Assembly (NCBI GenBank): GCA_012521525.1
Contig: JAAYMG010000041.1
Coordinates: forward strand, 1-9,793
DNA from: Clostridiales bacterium
GTDB lineage: Bacteria > Bacillota > Clostridia > Oscillospirales > JAAYOS01
DNA: 9,793 nt
Reading direction: 5' to 3'
Positions 1 to 5,627 of this stretch are shown here, piece after piece. Position numbers and translations under genes: made by a program. Positions within the stretch are counted from its first letter, which is position 1, and the number at the start of each line of letters is the position of its first letter. The notes beneath the pieces are model-generated. The model searched no databases. It worked only from the letters and a program-made list of their open reading frames with translations, and was not told the origin of the DNA.

Positions 1-2
1 AG

Positions 3-728
3 GAAATCGGTTCCCAGGCCAGCACGCACGGAATTTCGATATCGCTTCATGCGCCATACTATATCAGCCTATCCAACCCCGATAACCTGGAAAAAAACAT
101 CAATTATGTGCTTCAATGCTGCAAGGCCATAAGGCATATGGGCGGGACCAGGATCGTGCTCCATTCGGGATCGGCAGCCGGCAAGCCGAGAGAAGAAGCG
201 CTGATGCAGTCACAGAAGGCGCTGGGAATCATTCTGAAGGAAATGGACGATGCCGGTTACGGCGATCTGGTCCTTTGCCCCGAAACGATGGGGAAAATAA
301 ATCAGCTCGGCGACCTGGAGGAAGTGCTTTTTCTCTGCTCGGTCGACGAACGGCTCATACCCTGCATCGATTTCGGGCACTTATATGCCAGGACACTTGG
401 AGAGCTGGACGGCTATGAAAAAACGGCAGCACTGTTCGACAGGATGGAGGATGTCCTGGGTTTTGAGCGCACGGCGGTTTTTCATTCTCACTTTTCGAAG
501 ATCGAGTATTCGAAGGGCGGAGAAAAGAGGCATCTCACGTTCGGACAGACGGACTTCGGCCCTGACTTTCGCCCGATAGCACGGCTGGTCGCAGAGCGGG
601 GCTATTCACCGGTTTTCATATGCGAGTCCGCAGGGACACAATCAATGGACGCTCTCGAAATGAAAAGGGTATATTTTGACGAACTCAGGCAGGTTTCGAC
701 CGTTTCCGAAGCAAAAAACCGGAATTAA
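3..728 (+). CDS. Endonuclease IV-like TIM-barrel protein (5' truncated by window edge)
   Basis: The frame is open from the left edge and ends at TAA 726-728, giving 241 visible residues; the real start lies outside the window. A GTG at 108 is in frame but internal, because recognisable family sequence (LHAPYYISL) lies before it. The protein belongs to the AP endonuclease 2 / sugar-phosphate isomerase TIM-barrel superfamily. Metal-site motifs appear in the order known from Nfo: LHAPY (visible residue 16 His), VLHSGS (H54), CPETMGK (E94), IDFGHLYAR (D123, H126), FHSHFSK (H161), KRHLTFG (H177) and CESAGT (E208). These match Nfo ligands H69, H109, E145, D179, H182, H216, H231 and E261. The Asp equivalent to D229 is replaced by Lys (K175). 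The canonical role would be cutting DNA 5' of abasic sites, but this clostridial-type branch differs enough from Nfo that the substrate is uncertain. It lies 85 bases upstream of the aminopeptidase. Confidence 0.85.
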   Translation, partial: EIGSQASTHGISISLHAPYYISLSNPDNLEKNINYVLQCCKAIRHMGGTRIVLHSGSAAGKPREEALMQSQKALGIILKEMDDAGYGDLVLCPETMGKINQLGDLEEVLFLCSVDERLIPCIDFGHLYARTLGELDGYEKTAALFDRMEDVLGFERTAVFHSHFSKIEYSKGGEKRHLTFGQTDFGPDFRPIARLVAERGYSPVFICESAGTQSMDALEMKRVYFDELRQVSTVSEAKNRN

Positions 729-754
729 GTATTTTCGGCATTATAATAAATATT

Positions 755-795
755 ACTTAAACAAGATGATCAATATACTTTAACAAGATGGTCTA
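755..795 (+). repeat. Imperfect tandem direct repeat, 22-base period, upstream of the M24 peptidase
   Basis: Copy 1 (755-773, acttaaacaagatgatcaa) and copy 2 (777-795, actttaacaagatggtcta) agree at 16 of 19 positions. They are exactly 22 bases apart, about two helical turns. A -10-like TATACT (774-779) sits at the junction of the two copies. The layout resembles a tandem operator for a dimeric regulator, but no regulator can be named. Confidence 0.5.
774..779 (+). promoter_or_regulatory. Candidate -10 element (TATACT) for the M24 peptidase gene
   Basis: TATACT matches the sigma-A -10 consensus at 5 of 6 positions and would place a start near 786, giving a leader of about 28 bases that carries the ribosome binding site at 802-809. 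No good -35 hexamer lies 16-18 bases upstream, so the promoter would need an activator, or the call is wrong. A second TATAAT at 742-747 also lacks a -35. Confidence 0.3.
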
Positions 796-813
796 AATTT
801 GAGGAAAGGATAA

Positions 814-1884
814 ATGGAAATGAACAATTCAAAAAAGTTGGCTGGTCTTCTTGACAAGCGCGGCATCGATGCATTGCTGGTGACATCTCCTGAAAACAGG
901 TTTTATGCGACCGGGTTTCAATCGTCCGCCGGCGTGGCAGTCATAACGAAGGAAGCAAATTACTTCTTCACCGATTTTCGTTATTTCGAGGCTGCCCAGG
1001 AGATCGAGGGATTTGAAAAGATAATGGTTGGCAGGGACAGAAATTATAACTCCCTTATAAATAAAGTGATTGAAGAGCATAATATTAAGCGGATCGGCTT
1101 TGAGGATGCCAGGACCAGCGTTTCGGCTCATAGGGACCTTGAACGGGAAATAAACGCCGAACTGGTTGGTGTGGGCGACGCGATCCTGATGGTGCGCTCA
1201 TCCAAGGAACCGTGGGAACAGGAGAGGATGCGCAAAGCCCAGAAGATCGCGGAGATGGCATTTGAGGAAGTACTGGGGCTGATCAGACCGGGAGTCACCG
1301 AGAAGGAGATCGCCGCGGAGATTGTCTACCGGATGCTCAGACACGGAGCGGATGATACTTCTTTTGACCCGATAGTCGTATCAGGGAAGAATTCATCAAA
1401 ACCGCACGGTGTCCCCAGTGACAAGAAGATAGAATATGGTGACTTTGTCACTATGGACTTCGGTTGTGTCTACATGGGGTACTGTTCAGACATGACACGT
1501 ACCGTTGCGGTAGGCAGCGCTTCTGACAAGATGCGGGAGATATACAGTATCGTCCTGAGGGCGCAGCAGGCGGGCATTGTAGCCGCCAGGGCGGGCGTTC
1601 CCGGGCGCGTCGTTGACGGCGCTGCACGCAAGGTCATTGACGATGCAGGCTACGGTGATTGCTTCGGACACGGTTTTGGACACAGTCTCGGGATAGAAAT
1701 CCATGAACCTCCCAGTGCCTCGGCAACAGACGACAAAGTATTGCCGGTGGGAGCTGTCATATCGGCGGAACCAGGGATCTATCTGCCGGGAGAATTCGGC
1801 GTCCGTATCGAAGACGTCCTCATACTGAAAGAAGACGGGTGCGAGAATATCACCTCGGCGAAAAAAGAGCTTATTATTCTATAA
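814..1884 (+). CDS. pepP: Xaa-Pro aminopeptidase, M24B family (YqhT/PepP-like)
   Basis: A 356-residue cytoplasmic metallopeptidase that removes an N-terminal residue preceding proline. Residues 1-127 form the creatinase-like N-terminal domain (with YATGFQSSAG and FTDFRYF), and residues 130-350 form the pita-bread catalytic domain. All five dinuclear metal ligands are visible: D215 (MDFG), D226 (CSDMTRT), H290 (GHGFGHSLG), E319 (SAEPGIY) and E333 (VRIEDV). H198 (KPHGVPS) and H297 (EIHEPP) match the catalytic histidines of the family. Length is normal for the short YqhT-type enzymes. The ATG at 814 follows AGGAAAGG (802-809) by 4 bases; an in-frame ATG at 820 is possible. It lies directly upstream of efp, as yqhT does in Bacillus subtilis. 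There is no terminator in the 79-base gap to efp, so read-through is likely. The symbol is given by family; PapB/YqhT would be equally suitable. Confidence 0.95.
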   Translation: MEMNNSKKLAGLLDKRGIDALLVTSPENRFYATGFQSSAGVAVITKEANYFFTDFRYFEAAQEIEGFEKIMVGRDRNYNSLINKVIEEHNIKRIGFEDARTSVSAHRDLEREINAELVGVGDAILMVRSSKEPWEQERMRKAQKIAEMAFEEVLGLIRPGVTEKEIAAEIVYRMLRHGADDTSFDPIVVSGKNSSKPHGVPSDKKIEYGDFVTMDFGCVYMGYCSDMTRTVAVGSASDKMREIYSIVLRAQQAGIVAARAGVPGRVVDGAARKVIDDAGYGDCFGHGFGHSLGIEIHEPPSASATDDKVLPVGAVISAEPGIYLPGEFGVRIEDVLILKEDGCENITSAKKELIIL

Positions 1885-1890
1885 AAAATA

Positions 1891-1919
1891 TTGCATATAT
1901 TTGTATTTTAATGTAAAAT
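1891..1919 (+). promoter_or_regulatory. Candidate promoter for efp
   Basis: TTGCAT (1891-1896) and TAAAAT (1914-1919) are separated by 17 bases in a markedly AT-rich gap. The -10 matches consensus at 5 of 6 positions; the -35 keeps only TTG. Transcription would start near 1926, leaving a leader of about 38 bases before the EF-P start. Confidence 0.4.
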
Positions 1920-1952
1920 GTTGAGGTTAAGTTTGATATCTATTGAGCTCAT

Positions 1953-1959
1953 GGGAGGT
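1953..1959 (+). promoter_or_regulatory. Ribosome binding site that fixes the efp start
   Basis: GGGAGGT lies 4 bases before the ATG at 1964. It decides against the in-frame TTG at 1943, which has no such site and would add seven residues not seen in EF-P. Confidence 0.8.
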
Positions 1960-1963
1960 TAAT

Positions 1964-2524
1964 ATGGTTTCAGCCGGAGAATTTAGGAACGGTTTAACAT
2001 TTGAGTTGGACGGCCAGGTCATGCAGGTCGTAGAGTTCCAGCATGTCAAGCCCGGAAAGGGTGCGGCCTTTGTCAGAACGAAGCTGAGGAATGTCGTCAA
2101 CGGCGGCGTAGTGGAGAAGACTTTCAGCCCTACAGAGCGCTTCCCGACCGCATTCATCGAGCGCAAAGAGATGCAGTACCTGTATAACGACGAAGATCTC
2201 TACTACTTCATGGACAACGAGACCTATGAGCAGATCCCCATAAACAAGGACAAACTCGACGACAATTTCAAGTTCGTCAAGGAAAACGAAACCGTTAAGG
2301 TCCTCTCCTATAAGGGCAATGTTTTCGGAGTGGAGCCCCCTCTGTTCGTTGACCTTGAGGTGGTCGACACCGAGCCCGGCGTAAGGGGAGATACGGCAAC
2401 CAACGTAACGAAGCCGGCAACCCTGGAAACCGGCGCAGTTATCAAAGTGCCGATCTTTATCAACACCGGTGACGTTATCAGGATCGATACCCGTACCGGC
2501 GAATACCTTGAACGGGCAAAATAA
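1964..2524 (+). CDS. efp: Translation elongation factor P
   Basis: A 186-residue protein that binds between the ribosomal P and E sites and relieves stalling at proline runs. It has the standard three-domain layout: a KOW-like N-terminal domain (about 1-60), a first OB domain (about 65-125) and a C-terminal OB domain (about 130-185). The latter carries the family signature in GVRGDTATNVTKPATLETG and ends in IDTRTGEYLERAK. The N-terminal domain loop reads HVKPGKGAAFVR, with K32 at the tip facing the peptidyl-transferase centre. In Bacillus the equivalent Lys carries 5-aminopentanol, and in E. coli the equivalent Lys carries beta-lysine. No modification enzyme lies in the window, so its state here is unknown. 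It is followed after 20 bases by the CD1247-type gene, which is almost certainly co-transcribed. Confidence 0.98.
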   Translation: MVSAGEFRNGLTFELDGQVMQVVEFQHVKPGKGAAFVRTKLRNVVNGGVVEKTFSPTERFPTAFIERKEMQYLYNDEDLYYFMDNETYEQIPINKDKLDDNFKFVKENETVKVLSYKGNVFGVEPPLFVDLEVVDTEPGVRGDTATNVTKPATLETGAVIKVPIFINTGDVIRIDTRTGEYLERAK

Positions 2525-2544
2525 ATATTGGATTGGAGACTGAC

Positions 2545-3012
2545 ATGGACGTAAAAGAAAGAGCCTCTTATTTGAAAGGTTTGGCAGAAGGAATAAGCCT
2601 GGACGAAAGCAAACCGGAGCATAAGCTCATTGCTTCGTTGATAGACGCTATCGGAGAGATATCCGAGGAGCTGCAGAGCATTCGCAGCCAAATGGACGAG
2701 ATCGAACAGGATCTGGAGCTGCTGGATAACGAAGTCGCGCTCATATCGGATGACATAGAAGACATTTTGTCTGATGACTACGATAATGACGACGATGATG
2801 ACGAGTGTGAGGACGGCTGCTGCTGCGGCAGCGACGCGTTCGAGACCCTTGAACTGGACTGCCCTGCATGCGGTGAGCCGATCCGCATAGACGAGGATAT
2901 GTTCGCCAGCGGACGCTTCTCATGCCCTCACTGCAACGAATCGCTCGAAATAGATATGGGCGACGAAGACGAATGTTGCTGTGATGACGAGGACGACGGC
3001 GAAGACGACTGA
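2545..3012 (+). CDS. Acidic zinc-ribbon protein, CD1247 N-terminal domain type
   Basis: A 155-residue protein of unknown function. The ATG at 2545 follows GGAG (2535-2538); an in-frame TTG at 2533 overlaps that site and is rejected. Residues 1-35 (ERASYLKGLAEGISLDES) match the opening of the clostridial family that NCBI names after C. difficile CD1247, often found next to efp. Residues 36-75 are a predicted coiled coil (EISEELQ..QMDEIEQDLELLDNEV). An Asp/Glu run follows (77-90). The zinc ribbon is CPACG (C106, C109) and CPHC (C127, C130). Two extra cysteine clusters, C92-C94 and C144-C146, sit in acidic stretches on either side of the ribbon, and the C-terminus ends in Asp/Glu. No enzymatic motif is visible. 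A role linked to translation or metal handling is only a guess from position and composition. Confidence 0.85.
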   Translation: MDVKERASYLKGLAEGISLDESKPEHKLIASLIDAIGEISEELQSIRSQMDEIEQDLELLDNEVALISDDIEDILSDDYDNDDDDDECEDGCCCGSDAFETLELDCPACGEPIRIDEDMFASGRFSCPHCNESLEIDMGDEDECCCDDEDDGEDD

Positions 3013-3067
3013 AGATCGATGGCGTTGAAGTACCGTTACATTCACAGCATCAAAACTACTGTTTGAC

Positions 3068-3112
3068 AAAAAACGATTCTCTGAGGAGGTAAACCTGGAG
3101 GATCGTTTTTTT
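3068..3112. terminator. Intrinsic terminator between convergent blocks, probably bidirectional
   Basis: The arm at 3068-3081 (six A, then CGATTCTC) pairs with 3098-3111 (GAGGATCG, then T) in a stem of about 14 pairs with one T-G wobble. The loop is about 16 bases. The T-run (3106-3112) serves the + strand and the A-run (3068-3073) gives a U-tract on the - strand. It closes the efp/CD1247-type operon 55 bases after its last stop, and it lies about 145 bases beyond the stop of the - strand aconitase homologue, so it can end both transcripts. Confidence 0.75.
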
Positions 3113-3257
3113 CATGCATGATTTGCTCCTGCATGATATGCCTGTTTTCAATATGCTTCGGGCATTTTCAGACTGCTGCATATTTGAAAAAAGACGGACG
3201 CGTGATCCCGACCATCGTAGACCGGTATGAACGTGCCCGTCTCATGCAGCTTCATGT
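3113..3257. other. Intergenic stretch without a supported gene
   Basis: The gap between the convergent blocks holds only short frames: 40 codons on the + strand from ATG 3114, and 35 codons on the - strand from 3255. Neither has a well-placed ribosome binding site or recognisable sequence. A weak inverted pair (GAACGTG/CATGTTC near 3229-3260) overlaps the 3' end of the aconitase homologue. Confidence 0.6.
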
Positions 3258-5528
3258 TCAGTTTGCGTAATAATTTATCAAACAGCCCGCAAGGATAATA
3301 TCCCTTTCTTCCTTTGTGATACCGGGCAGTTTCAGTGTGATCTCCGTTATCCTGTCCCCCTGGATGAGCTGCGCCGGTATTTCTGTTTCTCCGTCGATCA
3401 GGGCTTTACGTATGTTCGGGACAGCGATCTTGTCGCCCGGGGCGATGCCATAAGTGCCTGCATCGTCAAGCGTGAACGGGAGCATGCCCCAATTTATCAC
3501 ATTTGAGCGGTAACGCTTCGTCGCATAGTCCTGAACGATGTTCGCAACACCTCCGAGGACCCTTTGGCACGACGCTGCCTGCTCTCGCGCGGAGCCGTCA
3601 CCGGGCTTGAGGGCAAATACCGCGGAGCCTATTCCCCATGTCCTGTAATCACGATCTCCAAGGTATTCTGACAAGGATTCGGATAACTTGGCCCGGGAGG
3701 TAGCCTCCAGTTCTGACGACAGACAGTTCCTTCTCTCGATTTCCAGAGCACGTATCTCTCCGGCCCTCTCCACATACTTCGGATCCTTTCGCGACAGCGC
3801 ATAAGAAGCCAGTTTTATGGGATTTGAACGGTATGATGACGTCTCGCCGGAAGGTATCAGTTCATCCGTTGTCGTTACGGGGTCATAGATAGCTGAAGCG
3901 ATACCGATGAGCAGGTTCTCGGGCAGAGGTATTTGCTCGGGCCAGTCGGCGATGTTCGGACCGAAAACAAGTTTGGTGTCCGGTTTCGGGTTGCCGTAAC
4001 CGAAATAGACGCGGTTTCTGTACGGAGCATCGTTGAAGGAGTAGTCTGTTTCAACTGTGTCCTGAGGAGGACTATCCAGCTCGGTCGCCGCAGTAAGCAC
4101 TCCTCCGTTCAATGCAGTCGCGGCTATTGACCTGGCATCCATGAGGGCGACGTAAGATATTTGACCCTCGGACGGCTTTGAACCCTCCCTGTTGGGGAAG
4201 TTCCTTGTAGCATGGCGGACAGAAAAGCCTCCGTTGCCGGGGATGTCGCCGGCACCAAAGCAGGGACCGCAGAAGGCAGAGCGGATCACTGCGCCGGAGT
4301 TCATCAATGTCGTCAGGGTGCCGTTTTCTGTAAGCTTTATCATCATTGGCTGGCTTGCGGGATAGACAGACAGGGAAAAGCCGTCGCTTCCTATGGATGA
4401 CCCGCCAAGTATTTCCGCCATTCGGATGATATTTTGATACAGACCTCCCGAACACCCTCCGACAAATGCCTGGTCAACCACAAACCTGCCGTCGCGGATC
4501 TTTGAGCGCAGCGATTCTACAGGAGACTTAAGATTCAGCAGTTTCGCCGCGTCCTCATCGACTGCCGCAAGGATGTCTTCCATGTTTTCCTTGAACTCCC
4601 GTATCGTGTAGCAATTAGACGGATGGAACGGGAGGGCGATCATTGGCTCTATCTTGTCAAGCTCGACAACGATAGCCCCGTCGTAGCAGGCACCTTCCGA
4701 AGGATTGAGTTCGGCATACTCCCCGGACCTGCCGTGTATCTCAAGGAAGTCGCGTACATGCCTGTCAGTGCGCCACACCGAACTCAGACAAGCGGACTCG
4801 GTAGTCATAACGTCTATACCAAACCTGTAGTCCATCGATAAATTGGACACTCCGGGGCCTATGAACTCAAGTACCTTGTTCTTGACAAACTCATTTTTGA
4901 ACGTCGCGTGTATGATGGCAAGCGCTACGTCCTGGGGTCCGACACCGGGTCTGGGTCTGCCTTCGAGCCATACCGCGATGACCTCGGGATACTTTATGTC
5001 ATATGTACGTCCCAGCAACTGTTTTACAAGCTCGGGTCCGCCCTCGCCGACGGAGAGGGTACCTGCAGGGCCGTACCTCGTGTGGCTGTCGGAAGCGAGT
5101 ATCATCTTGCCCGGAGAGGCATAGCGTTCACGCATATATTGATGGATAACGGCCAAATGCGCGGGTACGAATTCACCGCCGTATTTCTTTGCCGCGGAAA
5201 GGCCGTAGAGATGGTCGTCTTCGTTTATTGTTCCGCCGACCGCACACAGACTGTTGTGGCAGTTTGTCAGCACGTAGGGGATGGGAAAGCTTTTAAGACC
5301 GCTGGCCCGCGCTGTTTGGATTATACCGACGTAAGTTATATCATGTGAAGCCATCGAGTCAAAGCGCAGACGCAGGTTTTCCATGCTGCCGGATATATTA
5401 TGCGATGAGAGTATCGAGTAAGTGATCGTTGCGGATCTGCCGGCGATCGTATCCGAATACGACTGGAACAACGCGGGTTCCAACTTACCGTTACTTAGCT
5501 GCACCTTGTTTTGGATTATCTTAACCAA
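3258..5528 (-). CDS. Aconitase-superfamily hydratase, YbhJ-like
   Basis: A 756-residue single-chain aconitase-superfamily protein, close in length to E. coli YbhJ, annotated as a putative hydratase. The large Fe-S domain comes first and the swivel domain last (about 600-756). The three cluster cysteines are present: C359 (VGGCSGG), C420 and C423 (FCGPCFGAG). Other matches to mitochondrial aconitase are D105-H106, H129, the DSHT motif (D147, S148, H149), R442 and R447 (TRNFPNR), and S646/R648 in GSAREQA, where aconitase has SSREHA. This supports dehydration and rehydration of a hydroxy-di- or tricarboxylate on a [4Fe-4S] cluster, but the substrate is not readable. No leucine-pathway or citrate-cycle genes adjoin. 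The start is TTG at 5528, chosen because AGGAGG (5541-5536) lies 7 bases before it. It has its own promoter and a palindrome in its leader. Confidence 0.9.
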   Translation of the reverse strand: MVKIIQNKVQLSNGKLEPALFQSYSDTIAGRSATITYSILSSHNISGSMENLRLRFDSMASHDITYVGIIQTARASGLKSFPIPYVLTNCHNSLCAVGGTINEDDHLYGLSAAKKYGGEFVPAHLAVIHQYMRERYASPGKMILASDSHTRYGPAGTLSVGEGGPELVKQLLGRTYDIKYPEVIAVWLEGRPRPGVGPQDVALAIIHATFKNEFVKNKVLEFIGPGVSNLSMDYRFGIDVMTTESACLSSVWRTDRHVRDFLEIHGRSGEYAELNPSEGACYDGAIVVELDKIEPMIALPFHPSNCYTIREFKENMEDILAAVDEDAAKLLNLKSPVESLRSKIRDGRFVVDQAFVGGCSGGLYQNIIRMAEILGGSSIGSDGFSLSVYPASQPMMIKLTENGTLTTLMNSGAVIRSAFCGPCFGAGDIPGNGGFSVRHATRNFPNREGSKPSEGQISYVALMDARSIAATALNGGVLTAATELDSPPQDTVETDYSFNDAPYRNRVYFGYGNPKPDTKLVFGPNIADWPEQIPLPENLLIGIASAIYDPVTTTDELIPSGETSSYRSNPIKLASYALSRKDPKYVERAGEIRALEIERRNCLSSELEATSRAKLSESLSEYLGDRDYRTWGIGSAVFALKPGDGSAREQAASCQRVLGGVANIVQDYATKRYRSNVINWGMLPFTLDDAGTYGIAPGDKIAVPNIRKALIDGETEIPAQLIQGDRITEITLKLPGITKEERDIILAGCLINYYAN

Positions 5529-5535
5529 CAGGTAT

Positions 5536-5541
5536 CCTCCT
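5536..5541 (-). promoter_or_regulatory. Ribosome binding site supporting a TTG start
   Basis: On the - strand this reads AGGAGG, extended to GAGGAGG by 5542, and is 7 bases from the TTG at 5528. It is the strongest such site near this gene. Confidence 0.8.
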
Positions 5542-5557
5542 CAATTATAAATATGAA

Positions 5558-5576
5558 ATTCGACAGACTGTCAAAT
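5558..5576. promoter_or_regulatory. 19-base palindrome in the leader of the aconitase homologue (candidate operator)
   Basis: ATTCGACAGACTGTCAAAT is an inverted repeat with two 9-base arms around a central A; eight of nine pairs match, including GACAG/CTGTC. It lies about 15 bases downstream of the transcription start predicted from the promoter at 5598-5627. Two copies of TTTGAC(A/C) read into and just before it on the - strand. It suits a repressor site or a short leader hairpin. The regulator is unknown. Confidence 0.5.
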
Positions 5577-5597
5577 ATGCGGTCAAATCATCGATTT

Positions 5598-5627
5598 ATT
5601 ATATCATCACATTAACACAACGGTCAA
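5598..5627 (-). promoter_or_regulatory. Promoter for the aconitase homologue
   Basis: On the - strand, TTGACC (5627-5622) and TATAAT (5603-5598) are separated by 18 bases; the -35 matches at 5 of 6 positions and the -10 at 6 of 6. The -35 overlaps the stop codon of the upstream glycosyltransferase gene. The predicted start near 5591 gives a leader of about 60 bases. A competing TTGACA (5574-5569) with TTTATA 17 bases on would start transcription inside the ribosome binding site and is less likely. Confidence 0.6.

Noticed and set aside
108..728. GTG at 108 as the true start of the TIM-barrel protein
   Set aside because: The frame is open to the left edge and encodes the conserved LHAPY motif before 108.
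1943..1963. TTG-initiated N-terminal extension of EF-P
   Set aside because: The ribosome binding site lies inside the extension, and the family starts at MVSAGEFRNG.
3116..3150. Short repeats of TGCATGAT just after the terminator
   Set aside because: Only two copies of about eight bases, with no phasing or context, as expected by chance.
3114..3236. 40-codon + strand frame beginning MHDLLLHDMPVF after GGAGG
   Set aside because: The ribosome binding site lies 12 bases away within the terminator stem, the frame starts just past a T-run, and the product resembles nothing I know.
3148..3255. 35-codon - strand frame beginning MKLHETGTFIPVYDG
   Set aside because: It is short, overlaps the final codon of the aconitase homologue, has no ribosome binding site and gives no recognisable product.
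4072..4455. Second - strand frame inside the aconitase homologue, plus several + strand frames opposite it
   Set aside because: They overlap an intact gene with recognisable catalytic motifs and have no ribosome binding sites or family resemblance.
5544..5574. TTGACA with TTTATA/TATAAT as the promoter of the aconitase homologue
   Set aside because: Transcription would begin at about 5537-5539, inside the AGGAGG site, leaving no usable ribosome binding site; the upstream TTGACC/TATAAT pair fits better.
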